A stretch of 64,000 nucleotides of DNA from Dromiciops gliroides (Eukaryota > Chordata > Mammalia > Microbiotheria > Microbiotheriidae): NCBI RefSeq assembly GCF_019393635.1, contig NC_057863.1, positions 639,306,306 to 639,370,305 on the forward strand, in the 5' to 3' direction. A model generated the notes under the pieces. The model saw only the letters and a program-made list of their open reading frames with translations. It made no database searches and was not told where the DNA came from. Below are positions 11,017-22,200 of the stretch, in pieces. The stretch's first letter is position 1. Each line of letters begins with the position of its first letter. The position numbers and the translations under genes were made by a program.

Positions 11017-11555
11017 AGAAGGACCTGAGGCTTGGGGCATCATTTTCAACACATCAGGACTAGAATTTAATTATAATTATAGCTGCTAAAAACAAAATAA
11101 AAATAAAAATGAGTAAGCGAAGGAGAAAGAACCAATCATAGTTACTATTGGGATAGAGAAGGTCTGGGTTCATATTCAGAGGAAGATAGAACTAAAAAAA
11201 AAAAAAAAAGTCAAATGATTACAAGCCCAAAAAGAATTCTTGGAAGAACTTAAAAAAGGACTTTAAAAATAAAATAAGAGAGATCAAGGAAGAATTAGAA
11301 AAATTAAGAACAATTCAAGAAAATCAATAAAATTATTAAGAGTCAACCAACTGGAAATAGAGAATCAAAAGCTTAAAAAAAGAAAATAATTACTTGAAAA
11401 CTAGAATTGAGCAGCTAATGTGATTATAAGAAACCAAGAAATAATAAAACAATCAAAAGAATGAAAAATAAAAGAGAATGTGAAACAACTCATCAGAAAA
11501 ACAATTGATCTGGAGAACAAATTGAGGAGCGACAATATAAGAATAGACTACCTAA

Positions 11556-11708
11556 GGGGCAACTAGGTGGCACAGTGGATAGAGAGCTGGCTCTGGATTC
11601 AGGAGGACCTGAGTTTAAATGCAGCCTCAGATACTTGACATTTACTAGCTGTGTGACCCTGGGCAAGTCACTTAACCCTCATTGCCCTGCAAAAACAACA
11701 ACAAAAAA
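11556..11708 (+). repeat. CORE-SINE with TSD
   Basis: Full copy flanked by aagaatagactacct; inserted in the L1 ORF1 region. Confidence 0.93.
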
Positions 11709-11805
11709 GAATAGACTACCTGAAAGTTATTCAAAAAAAGAATCTTGATACAATGTTACAAGAAATTATTAAGGAAAAGTACCTGAAGTTTTGGTTTGGG
11801 GAGTG

Positions 11806-11955
11806 TTTTTTTTTTTTTTGGTGAGGCAATTAAGGTTAAGTGACTTGCCCAGGGTCACACAGCTAGTAAGTGTTAAGTGTTTGAGGATGGATTTGAACTC
11901 AGGTCCTCCTGAATCCAGCGCCAGTGCTCTATCCACTGTGCCACCTAGCTGCCCC
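11806..11955 (-). repeat. CORE-SINE
   Basis: Full reverse copy 98 bp from the previous + copy, forming an inverted pair. cctgaagtt is repeated at both sides. Confidence 0.92.
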
Positions 11956-12185
11956 TGAAGTTCTAAAACAAGAAGGCAAAGCAGAAAAAGAAAAAAATCC
12001 ACCAACCACCACCTAAAAGAGATTCCAGGAGGAAAATTTACAGCAACATCATAGCCAAATTTCAAAGTGCTCAGGTTAAGGAGAAGATATTGCAAGCAAC
12101 AAGGAAAAAAAACAATTTAAATATTGTGAAACTACAATAAAGATTACACAAGACCTAGCAGCTACTACATAGTACAGCAAATACT

Positions 12186-12421
12186 TGTTTGTCCTTCATT
12201 CTCAAAGAGGACCAAGACATCAGGTGATGTATGGATTTAAGTGAGGGAGGACTGTGCAAGGTTACCAGCCTCATTCTCTCCTCCAGAACCATATGGGTTC
12301 AGTGGGATTAAGTAACTTGCCTGGGTCACACAGCTAGTAAGTGGCTGAGGTGAGATTTGAACTCAGATCTAATCAACTTCAGGGTCAGTGCTCCTCTAAC
12401 CACTGCACCACCTACCTGCCC
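12186..12421 (-). repeat. Composite SINE with alternative tail
   Basis: Complement has the CORE-SINE head, then a different 3' half ending at cattctcaaagaggaccaag (as seen on +). The same tail appears in + orientation at 60.64-60.81 kb, so this is a second SINE family. Confidence 0.75.
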
Positions 12422-12571
12422 CATAGCAGCTGCTACATTGGTCTTAGAGTACTATATTTTGTAGAGCAAAAGAGCTGGCATTATATCCAAGAGTAATTTA
12501 CCCTGCAAAGTTAAGTATAATCCTGAATGAAAGATAAATAGATATTTAAGGAACTGAAAGACTTTGAGGTA

Positions 12572-12657
12572 TTTTTTTTTTTGCAAGGCCAGATTTGAAC
12601 TCAGGCACTCCTGAATTCAGGGCCAGTGCTTTATCCACTGTGCCACCTAGCTGCCCC
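12572..12657 (-). repeat. CORE-SINE, internally deleted
   Basis: Poly(T) followed directly by gcaaggccagatttgaactc; the middle is missing, the head is intact. Confidence 0.85.
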
Positions 12658-13769
12658 TCTGATGTTCAGGTATTTGTGGTAAAAACAGCAGCACTTAATG
12701 GAAAATTTGACATATAAGGTCCAGGAGAAATATAAGGTAAACATTAAAGACCAATTATAAGGGACTTAATAAGGTCAAACTGTTTACTTCTTATATGTGA
12801 AGATCTTATCAGTGTTCTTATGACTGTCAGCATTGTTTGATTAGTTTGAAAGAAAGGCTTGGGCTGAGCTGCATATGATGGGGTGATTCTCTTAAAAAAA
12901 ACTTAATAGGGAGAGATAAAAAGGAGCATTTATTTCATACAAATGAAGCATGAAAGGAATTAAGACAGAAGAAGCAAGTGTGTGGGGGTGAAGGGAGGAC
13001 AGGTAATGCTGGAACCTTACTCTCATCCAAAATGATTTAAGAGGGAACAAATACATCTAGGAGAGTATAAAAGTCTTCTAGATTGAGAAAGAAATAAAAT
13101 GGAGAGGAGGATAGAATAAGGGAGGGACTTTGTTAGGAGAGGAAGGGGATAGGGAAAAAACTCATAAAAAGATAGGTAGATTAAGGTGGAAGGTGGGGGG
13201 GAGAGGACAAGAGAGGGACTCTTGGAGGGGTGGGTATTTAAGGAACAGGAGGACAAGGTAGCAAGCAGAAGTAAATTAGATAAGTGAGGAGGTATAGGGT
13301 AAATAGGGTGAGAAGGATAGTGAGGAAAAATAGGATGGAGGGAAATATACAACAAGTGATTATAACTTAGAATGTGAATGGGATGAATTTACCCAAAAAA
13401 TGAAAATGGATAGCAGAATGGATTAAAATCTGAATTCAACAATGTCGTTTTGAGGAAACACCATAAAAAAGAAAGCTATAAAGATAAACTAAAGGGCTGG
13501 AGTAGAATTTATTATGTAAAAACAGGCAGGGGTAGGAATCATAATTTCAGACAAAGTTAAAGCTAAAATAGATTTAATTAAAAGAGAAAAATAGGGAAAC
13601 TACACTTACCAATATTATTCAATATTTTAGACTATTTAAAATAACTAGACAATATAAAATTCCTGAGAGTATACCTGCCAAAACAGACACAGAACCCTTA
13701 AGCAGTTTGGGGAACCCTATGCAACAAAGCTCTAGGATTACAAAGGTATCTAATGATATTGGAATATAC

Positions 13770-13916
13770 TTTTTTTTGGGGGGGGGCAATGAGGGTTAAG
13801 TGACTTGCCCAGGGTCACACAGCTAGTAAATGTCAAGTGTCTGAGGCTGGATTTGAACTCAGGTCCTCCTGAATCCCGGGCCGGTGCTCTATCCACTGCA
13901 CCACCTAGTGGCCCCC
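13770..13916 (-). repeat. CORE-SINE
   Basis: Full reverse copy starting in a T then G run. Confidence 0.92.
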
Positions 13917-14660
13917 AACATTGACATATTTAATCTTTTTTTCCAAATGAAATTCTCTCTACTCTTCCTCAATGGAGAAAGCAAAAAACAAAAACAAAAG
14001 AAACCGAACAAAGCCTATTACATGTATAATCAAGCAAAACAGATTCCTGAAGTAGCCATGTCTGAAAAATATGCCTCAATCTGTATTTTGAATCCATCCC
14101 CTCTCTGTCAGGAGGTAGGCAGCATGTTTCATCATCAGACCTTTGAAATCATGGGTTGCTCATTGCATTAAATCAGAGGTCCAAAGTCATTCACAGTCAT
14201 TTGTCTTTACAATATTGTTGTTATTGCTGAAATTGTTCTCCTGGTTCTGTTCTCTTCACTTTGCATCAGTTCAAAAAATTCTTCCCAGGTTTCCCTGAAA
14301 TTATCCTCTTTTTCATTTCTTATAACTTACATTCATAAACCATAACTCCTTCCGCCATTCCCCACTTGATGGATATCCCCTCAGTTTCCAGTTCTTTGCC
14401 ACCACAAAAAGAACTGCTATAGATATTTTTGTACATAAGGGTCCTTTTCCTTTTTTTTTCTTTACGGGGCAATTGGGGTTAAATGATTTGCCCAGGGTCA
14501 CACAGCTAGTAAGTGTTAAGTGTCTGAGGCCGGATTTGAACTCAGGTCCTCCTGAATCCAGGGCCAGTGCTCTATCCACTGCGCCACCTAGCTGCCCTGT
14601 CCTTTCCCTTTTTCTTTCATCACTTTGGGGTACAAATTTAGTACCCTAAAGAACTAGAGC
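13917..14660 (-). repeat. L1 3' region, reverse, with nested SINE
   Basis: Contains ccattccccacttgatggat and gaactgctatagatattttt, the ORF2-end text in complement. The SINE at 14451-14597 splits it (gtccttttcctttt repeated). Confidence 0.75.
14451..14597 (-). repeat. CORE-SINE
   Basis: Full copy inside the L1 fragment. Confidence 0.92.
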
Positions 14661-14976
14661 AAGGCAGTGACATTATTTAATAAGTTTCTTCAAGGACTCT
14701 CCTCAATAGACATCTCCCAGACAACCTCCCACATCAGGATATTTTTACCATTTTATCTCCTGGACCCTCCCAGTTACTTCCTCCTCTCATCAGAATGGGT
14801 AAGGAAAACAAGGTGCAATTGTCCAAAAATCATGAGCAGGATTCCTCCTGCTGAGGGTTCCCCCTCCTTTAGGTTCTCCAAGTGAAGGTTAGATGATCCC
14901 TTGAATGATCAGTTGTGGCTAGGACTTAATGACCACTACCATCCTTTCCAACACTGCTACCCTGTGCTGTGGTTTC

Positions 14977-15134
14977 TTTTTCTTTCTTTTTTTTTTGGAG
15001 AAGGGCAGTGAGGGTTAAGTGACTTGCCCAGGGTCACACTGTTAGTAAGTGTCAAGTATCTGAGGCCGGATTTGAATTCAGGTTCTTCTGAATCCAGGGC
15101 CGGTGCTTTATCCACTGTGCCACCCAGCTGCCCC
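14977..15134 (-). repeat. CORE-SINE with TSD
   Basis: Flanked by tgtgctgtggtttctt on both sides (near 14963 and 15136). Confidence 0.93.
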
Positions 15135-15282
15135 ATGTGCTGTGGTTTCTTAGCAAAGAAGGGTCAGTACAGGACAGTGTTGCTTTATTTCTTGTGTCAC
15201 CCCTCTTGCTGTCTGGAAGGGTACTATCTCTCTCTCCCTGGAAACTTTGCACATACATTTTCCACCAGCTGAGAATATTTTA

Positions 15283-15324
15283 TCCCCCTCCCCCCCTTCC
15301 CCCCCTCCCCCCCCCCCCCCCCCG
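15283..15324. repeat. C-rich homopolymer tract
   Basis: About 40 bases, almost all C with three T interruptions, then ggggcagc. Length is uncertain in any assembly. Confidence 0.9.
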
Positions 15325-15829
15325 GGGCAGCAGGGAACTATTCTGTAAAATCATTGTTTTGGAGCCAGCCTGTTCATAGCTTTAATTAATCATAGGCCAC
15401 CTTAAATGGTAACACTCCCTTAAGACTCCTAAGCTTTCTTGGATCCCTTCCTGGAGTTGTTTAGTAAAAGGAGTGTCTTGTTTTCCTTCTTTGTTAAGAA
15501 GCAGCTCTGGCAAGTGAAGCAGGAAAATATCAGCTCCCTTTGCCACTGGGTGCTTGTCTGCTCTTTTGCCATTTTTTTAAACTTCCTCCCCGGACTGTCC
15601 CTTTGGAGAGTGAAACTGAGGTTAAGATTGTCAAAGAAAACCTTTGATGATTTTTGGAACAACTAAGTGCCTTCCAAAAGTACACTGGGCTCAGCACTAA
15701 CTTGGGTCCAGCTGCTGAGAAAGAGAGAATTGGGCCATGGCTCATATCAGCATCAAATGGAGTAACTGGAAGAGGTTAGTTGGACTGGTGCATCCCCCTG
15801 CCTGTTCCTTACCCAGGATGCTCCATCTC

Positions 15830-16200
15830 CCCCCAATGTGAGTTTGCACTGCCTGGCCCTGAAACCTTGAATGTTCTCTCTCTCCTCTCCTCCCCCTCTT
15901 AGCTTCCTGGATTTTCTTTAAGCCTCAACTCAGACTCCCCCATTCTGTAGGAGACCTTTCCCAGTTTCTGATTTTCCCCTGGGGCTGCTAGGACTTTCTT
16001 CCCTTCTCTGATTACCTCCAATTGACTCTGCATGTGTCTTATGGGTATCTCCTTATTTTCATTTTAGACTATGAGCTCCCAGAAGGCAAGTACCCTGCTA
16101 CTGTCTGTTTTTTCCATCCCCTCCACTGCTTAGCACATTGTCTGGTACATGACAAGCACTTAATCAAGCACTATTAAGTGATTATTAAATACTCCTTTTG
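15830..16200 (+). repeat. L2 LINE 3' end
   Basis: cttgcctggccctgaaacc-like start, then actatgagctcccagaaggc and tgacaagcacttaatcaagc, the L2 tail signature. A second copy of the tail is at 16370-16512. Confidence 0.7.
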
Positions 16201-16369
16201 ATCTGCCAGCTGAGAAGAGTTGAGGCAGAAAGTGCTGGCTAGAATCTCTGTTAATTCATCTATCTTAGTTTTTGTCCCTGAAGAAATGGCCACCTAGACA
16301 TTGAACTGCCCTACAAGAGTTCAAGTCACCAAGTCTGGCCTTCCGGGTCTATCCCTGCCTCATCCCATC

Positions 16370-16512
16370 TTATTTGTACATAGGTGGTGGCTCTCTGTTT
16401 TCTCCATTAGACTGTGAGCTCTCTGAAGGCAGGGACTGTCTTTTGCCTTCTTTGTATCCCTATTGCTTAGCACACTGCCTCCGCGCTTAATAAATGCTAG
16501 CTGACTGACTGA
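16370..16512 (+). repeat. L2 LINE tail
   Basis: ttagactgtgagctctctga ... agggactgtcttttgccttc ... taataaatgctagctgactg. Confidence 0.75.
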
Positions 16513-16673
16513 ACAGATTCTAGGCTGGAATATGGTGTGAATAACTAGTGAGAAATCCTGGAGAGATCTCCATCTCTCAGAAAGGCAAAGAGGTGATACC
16601 TGCAACTCGTAGCCAACCAATAAGCTTGATGCTTCTCCTGAATGAGTTCCACAACACTTTAAAGGGATGTTTT

Positions 16674-17180
16674 GTTTTTTTTAAATAAAAGTATTTTATT
16701 ATTTTCCAGTTACATGCAGAGATAGTTTTTGACATTTGTTTTTATAAGATTTCCAATTTCAAATTTTTCTCCCTCCCTGCCCTCCCTCTCCCCCTCCCCA
16801 AGACAGCAGGTAATCTGATATAGGTTATATATACATAATAACATTAAACATATTTCTACATTAGTCATGTTATAAGAGAAGAATCAGAGCAAAAAGGAAA
16901 AACCTCAAAAAAAAAAAAACCACCAACAGCACCAAAACCAAAATAGTATGGTTCAATCAGCATCTATATTCCACAGTTCTTTTTTTTTTTCTGGATTTGA
17001 AGAGCCTTTTCCATCATGAGTCCTTTGGAACTTTCTTGTGCCATTGTATTGGTGAGAAGAATCTAGTCTATCACAGTTGATCAACACTCAGTGTTGATGA
17101 TCCTGTGTACAATGTTCTTCTGGTTCTGTTCATCTCATCATCATCCGTTCACGCAAGTCCTTCCAGGTTTCTCGGAACTC
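16674..17180 (-). repeat. 5'-truncated L1 with TSD
   Basis: L1 3' end text (tattttattattttccagtt ... ctggatttgaagagcctttt ... catcatccgttcacgcaagt) flanked by ctttaaagggatgtttt and cttaaagggatgtttt. It is diverged and carries no coding. Confidence 0.8.
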
Positions 17181-17767
17181 CTTAAAGGGATGTTTTTTAT
17201 TTAAAAGGGGGAAGGACATGATCGTTGAAAGCCAGTCGTGTCTAATTTTCCTCATTTACTCTTATTGGGACAGGAAGTCAAGCCTGATAAGCCACAGACC
17301 CAGAATACCTGACCCTTAACCTCATCTGCTTCAATTTCCTCACCTGTAAAATGTGGTTGACAATAACACCTACCTCCCAGGGCTTTTGTGAGGATCAAAT
17401 GAGATCATGTTTGTAACGTGCTCTGTCAACTTTAAAGACTTTAATATTGGCAGGTATTTTTAATATTATGTTGCTTGGATTTCAGAAAAGCATTTGACAA
17501 AGTATGATTGCTTGTGGATAAGACCAAAAGACATGGGGGCAGCTAGATGGCACAGTGGATAGAGCACCAGCCCTGGATTCAGGAGGACCTGAGTTCAAAT
17601 TCGGCTTCAGACACTTAACACTTACTAGCTGTGTGACCCTGGGCAAGTCACTTAACCCCAATTGCCTCAGCAAAAAAAAAAAAAAAAAAGACCAAAAGAC
17701 ATGGACTGGCTTTCAATGATCATGTCCTTCCCCCTCTTAAATACTCAAAAAACATCCCTTTAAAGAC
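17181..17767. repeat. ~62-bp inverted duplication (arms 17181-17238 and 17702-17767)
   Basis: The reverse complement of the right arm reads ctttaaagggatgttttttg ... gggggaaggacatgatcatt gaaagccagtc, matching the left arm with one ~6-nt indel and few mismatches. The right arm interrupts an L3/CR1 LINE, so it looks copied in. The space between the arms holds a MIR relic, the L3 piece and a SINE. Confidence 0.8.
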
Positions 17768-17890
17768 CCCAGTGGTTCGGCATGAGCTTGGAAGGAGGTC
17801 TCCAGTGGTAAACCCAAGGGATCTGTTTAGATGCTCTTAGCCCTAGGCCGTTCAACATTTTTATCATGTCAGACAATCACGGAATAGAAG
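17470..17890 (+). repeat. L3/CR1-type LINE fragment
   Basis: ttggatttcagaaaagcatt tgacaaagt encodes the RT motif LDFRKAFDKV. Downstream agcttggaaggaggtctcca and aagggatctg ... ttcaacatttttatca follow the CR1/L3 order. It is interrupted by a SINE and by the inverted-repeat arm. Confidence 0.7.
17536..17688 (+). repeat. CORE-SINE with TSD
   Basis: Flanked by agaccaaaagacatg (17521 and 17689), inserted into the L3 fragment. Confidence 0.94.
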
Positions 17891-17999
17891 ATATCTCAGA
17901 GGCCAGCCAAGCTACACCTTGCCAAGAATCTTTTCTATTACACTAGTCTGTGATCTAGGGACTCTTTTTTTCCCAGGCAAACTCATTCCACTTTCAGAG

Positions 18000-18580
18000 A
18001 GGCCTAATTATCATGAGGTGTTTTCACCGTTGTTTTGTTTTGTTTTGCTTTTTGGGTAAATTCTACCCACCTGTTCCTAGTTTGGGTGTCTCTAGGGCCA
18101 GGCGGGACAACTCTTCTCCAAGAAACTGCCTTTAACAATGGACTTGAAAGCAGCATCATGTACTCCCTAAGTATCCCTTCTCCAGACTAACTCTCTCCAA
18201 TTAGATAGAATCTTTCTCAGCCCAGTTCCCCATTTTCTGGACATCAGGCCCCTCTGCTCAGCTATGAGGAAGATGAATAGAACATGGCCCTAGTGGGAAG
18301 CAGGGCAAGGGCTGCCAACTCTAACCTGTAGAATCAGCGTCTCCTAGAAACTTATTAAAGCTTTAATGTAACCTGCATGACTTGGGTCCCAACTTGCCAG
18401 GGCAGAAGAAAAATTGAAAGGAATTTACTTGTTCCAACCTAAATAACCTGGGAGGCTTCCTGGTAGCAGGTTCCCGGCCCCACCTTTCATGAGGTATGGT
18501 TTAAAAAAATAAAGTCTGGACAGTAGCTGGAGGAGCAGGACTGCGGGCCTAACAGAAGAGCTTTAAAAAAAAAATGTGTT
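18000..18580. other. Intergenic stretch, nothing recognised
   Basis: No coding exon and no clear repeat beyond a tttgttttgttttgct run and old degraded text. Confidence 0.4.
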
Positions 18581-18728
18581 GGGGCAGCTAGGTGGCACAG
18601 CGGATAGCGCACCGGCCCTGGAGTCAGGAGTACCTGAGTTCAAATCCAGTCTCAGTCACTTAACACTTACTAGCTGTGTGACTCTGGGCAAGTCACTTAA
18701 CCCCAATTGCCTCACTAAAAAAAAAAAA
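18581..18728 (+). repeat. CORE-SINE
   Basis: Full copy, (aa)gtgtt-like duplication at both ends. One of the less perfect copies (cagtcacttaac). Confidence 0.92.
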
Positions 18729-18859
18729 GTGTTGATTAGCCCCAGGCATGGCACCTGGGCAGCAGAACAAAACAGAAGATGATGGTTCTAGCAGAAGGCA
18801 GCAGCAGCTAAACAGAGAAGTCAAGTCAACGGGCCTTTACTAAGGTACTACATAGGTGT

Positions 18860-18992
18860 GTAAGGACATAGAGCACCTAGCCTAGAATCAGGAAGATACA
18901 AGTTCAAATTCGGTCTCAGACATGTACTGGCTGTGTGACCCTGGGTAAGTGAGTTAATCCTGATTGCTTTGCAAAAAAAGAAAAGAAAAAGA
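18860..18992 (+). repeat. Older CORE-SINE
   Basis: Head degraded (catagagcacctagcctaga); core tgtgtgaccctgggtaagtg and an A/G-rich tail are present. Confidence 0.8.
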
Positions 18993-19270
18993 AAAAAAAA
19001 TGAAGTGATCAGGTGATGGTGCCATCCAAGGAAGCAGGCATGATGTTCAAAAATCTTTAGCCTTTGGGAGTTGTTTTATACAGTGCGTTTTGCTTTCCTA
19101 AATTTCACTTCATAGGTCATAACATAGTGCATTAATACAGTAATTGAAGAGGCAGCCAGAGGGCCAGCCAACCTGGGCTGTGTCCCTGACCTGCTTCTTT
19201 TTTTTTTTAATTTTTATTTATTTATTTATTCATTTATTTATAAAATTAATTCCTTTCCTATTTCACATTC

Positions 19271-19414
19271 TTTTTTTTTTGGTGGGACGAGGGTTAAGTG
19301 ACTTGCCCAGGGTCATGCAGCTAGTAAGTGTTAAGTGTCTGAAGTAAAATTTGAACTCAGGTCCTCCTGAATCCAGGGCTGGTGCTCTATCCACTGCATC
19401 ACCTAGCTGTCCCT
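19271..19414 (-). repeat. CORE-SINE
   Basis: Full reverse copy, several substitutions. Confidence 0.9.
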
Positions 19415-20170
19415 AAGAGACTAAGTTTTAGACCGGTTTTCCGTTTGCATGGGGTGGGAAAGGAGGAAGTCATGGGGCCAAGGCAAAAAAAAAAAATAGT
19501 TGAATCTAGATTTGTTAAGTAGGGACATGCCCAAGTTTGAAGTAAATGGTAAAAAAAAAGGGGGGGGGATTTATTTCATTTGTATTTTAAATTTTTCCTC
19601 CTTCTCTCCCCTCCTTTCTTTAACACCCCTCCCCTTTGTGTAATTAAAAAAAAACATTTCCTTCATTTCTGTTGATCGGAGGAATGTTTTTCCTATCCCA
19701 AACACAAACATATGCTTTGGGAATTTAGCTGGACAGTAAGGTAAGCATGATGGGGTTGGAGTGTTAAGTTACAACCCTGCACCCCAAGCGCGCTTTGCCA
19801 AGGACTACTGAGGAGCTAAGTGGAGGTGGGGTTCATTCATTCTTTACACTGCAGTTTCTAACTGTCAAACTAGGACAATGGGATTATGGCTTGGAGATCT
19901 CATTTTCAAGGCCTATGGCCCAACTGAATGGGAAACATTGAAAAAAAAGTTTCCTTTTCCTTTTTTCGTTGATTCTAGGCAGAATCAGGAGAGAGTACAA
20001 TTCGCTTGAGGCGTTTAGCTAGATAACTGGGATCCCACATTACCGATGAGGAAATGGAGGCGACAAGGGAAGGTTGTGGCTGGCCTGCAGCTGGACCTTG
20101 GCCTGATCCAAGCTGGGGGATGGGAGGAGGTGAGCAGGGTGTTCTCGGTTTCCTTGCCCTTTTCTCTTCC
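19415..20170. other. Intergenic stretch, no gene seen
   Basis: Contains A-rich runs near 19.49 and 19.55 kb and a possible MIR relic near 20.04-20.09 kb. No exon or promoter supported. Confidence 0.4.
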
Positions 20171-20262
20171 TTTTTTTTCGGGGCAATGAGGGTTAAGTGA
20201 CTTGCCCAGGGTCACACAGCTAGTACATGTCAAGTGTCTGAGGTCGGATTTGAACCCAGGGC
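20171..20262 (-). repeat. CORE-SINE, head-truncated
   Basis: Poly(T) and the tail-proximal half only. Confidence 0.88.
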
Positions 20263-21169
20263 TGTTTTTAGACTAAAATAAGATAATATTTATAAAGTAC
20301 TAACGTAAGAGCAAGCTAAGGAGACCTATCTTCGACACATATGGGTGTTTAAAGAGAAGAGACTGGCCTGCATTAGCACCTGGGAGTTCCCTATCCCAAG
20401 GAAATCACAGATCTCATCCCAACCTCTGTCCCTATCTTGTGTGCATAAGAAAGGTGAAAATCCTAGAGCTCAGTGAAGTCCCCGGGGAGATGATTAAAGT
20501 TGACTAGAGGAATCCGGAAGGGCTTCTCTGTTAAATCTCCATCCTTTCAATCCAATCCAATTAAAAGCCAGGCATAGCGCAGGATGCTGAGCACAGGAAG
20601 CCAAAAATGGTCCCTGCCCGTGTACACTGATGGGTAAATAGGAAAGATAGACAGTCACGGAGGTGGAGGGGCTCACAAGGAAGACCAAGAACCCTGACCC
20701 GCAGCGTCGATGGAAGGAGAGGGGCAAGCTCCCTCTGCAGCCTGCACGCCCACCAAGTGCCACGGGATCGCCTGGGGATCACTGTAACACGGTAACTTGA
20801 TGACAGGACTCTTGCTGAAGTCTAGGAGGGCCCCACTGCCTTGCAGGGACCAGGCTGGCTCAGAGGGGGCCCCTGGGGGGCCGTCTGGGACAGCTCCGTC
20901 CTGCCTTCTCAGACCAGCAGTCAGTCTCAGGGAAGGGAAATGACTTTCCCGAGTTCACCCAGTAGTGGGGAGCAGGGGCAGCATTTGCACCCCGTTCCTC
21001 CCAATGCAAATGCACAGCCGCCTCCCTCAAGCCTGGGGGTGGAAGCTGTCGGTGTGGGGGGTGCTTGAGCTCTCTTTGGCCCATTTCCATAGGAGACCCT
21101 TTTTCCTTGCCTCCTCCCGCTGAGACACCGAGCCGACAGACTGAGGACGTGAAGCAAGCTGTCAGTCCG

Positions 21170-22200
21170 TCCGTGCGTTCCCCATCCCCCCCATCCTAAA
21201 GAGAGGAGAGGGGGGAGGGGAGGGGGAGGGGAAGGAGGAGGCGGCTGAAGGATGCGAGCTGGACGCCAGGCGGACGCCCTTCTGGCCACGGAGATTACAA
21301 AGGGGAGCCCGGGAAGGACACACACACGCCGACCTCTTTCTCGGCCGGGTCTCGGGGCGAGACCCCCCCGCCCGCTGCGGCGGCTCCCCAGCGCCCCCCA
21401 GCGGCGCCCCGCGCGCTCTCCCGCCCCCTCGGCCCGCCGCGCGCACGCGGCCCCCGCCCCCATCGGTTAAGGCGGCGAGCGTGCGCGCTCCGGCTCGCAG
21501 GGCTAGGCCTCGGTCGGCCCGCACCTCCCGGCTCCGGGCGCCGGCGGGGACAGAAGCAGGTGTCGGGGGCGGCCCGGGCGGGCAGAGGATGGCCGGGTCT
21601 CCGGGTGCAGCGGCTGGGCCGGGCCCCGGGCAGCAGCCGCGCGGGGGGAGCCGCAGGTAGGGGAGAAGACTGGGTGGCGTGGGGCGGGGGGGTGAGGAGG
21701 GGGCGGAGCTGGGGGGGCGGGAGCGCACGAGGCTGAGCGGGGGGAGGGGGGGGGTGGCCGAGGGGAGATAATGGAGGGGCGGAGCTGGAGGCTGGGGGGG
21801 CGGAGCTGGAGGGGGGAGCGGGGGCGGTGCAGAGGCGCCGGACCCCCGCCCCGCCCCTCACTCACCTGCGCGCCCCCGGAGCTGCCTCCGCGCCCTCCTT
21901 GCACACTTGGTGGGACTCGGGGTGGGGGGAGCCCCGCTTTCGTTTTTTACACGGCACAGGATCCGTCTACTTGCGTTTCCCTCCTCCCTCTTTTGTTCCA
22001 AAAATGCTTTTAAAAGGGAAAGAGGAGGAGGTAAGAGTGGGGACCCCCGCGGCGGCGCGCCCAGAAGCGGGGTGTCCGCCCCACGCGGGGGTGCTCGAGG
22101 GGCCCTCTCTTGTCTCTGCTTCCCGGGTGTTCTCTCCGGGCCCTGGCTCGGGGCAGGGTCGGATGTTTGGGTCGGATTGGCCGAAGGGATGGGAGGCAGG
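21170..22200 (+). promoter_or_regulatory. SLC35E2B: CpG island, probable SLC35E2 promoter and first exon region
   Basis: Very GC- and CpG-rich block with many Sp1-like boxes; GGGCGGAGCTGG occurs about three times between 21.70 and 21.82 kb. Two good donor sites could end a first exon: ccgcag|gtaggg (GT at 21657) and gaggag|gtaaga (GT at 22031). Splicing the first to 32424 would give an upstream ORF from ATG 21589 that stops in the leader exon, not an extension of the main protein. It is assigned to SLC35E2 by position and strand; the TSS is not determined. Confidence 0.7.

Larger units (their letters stand above)
10200..13740 (+). repeat. L1-family LINE, 5' part, broken and riddled with SINEs
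   Basis: Starts near ggactctgggaagatggctt (L1 5' end). It runs through a 5' UTR with noncoding purine-rich text, then an ORF1-like start at 11110 (MSKRRRKNQS followed by stops) and a long A-rich, Glu/Lys-coding stretch typical of ORF1. The purine-rich inter-ORF region at 12.9-13.35 kb follows, then a further 400 bp of L1/HAL1-like text. SINEs at 10.86, 11.56, 11.81, 12.19 and 12.57 kb are inserted in it. Its length suggests one 5'-complete element whose 3' half is missing. Confidence 0.65.

Noticed and set aside
15283-15324. Poly-C tract as a functional i-motif
   Set aside because: It could form one, but it stands in gene-free DNA without promoter features; more likely a simple repeat of uncertain length.
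20927-21904. Long open frames on the minus strand across 20.9-21.9 kb (up to 188 codons, Pro/Arg/Ala-rich)
   Set aside because: Overlapping frames all stay open only because GC-rich CpG-island sequence lacks stops. No domain, splice structure or conserved motif seen.
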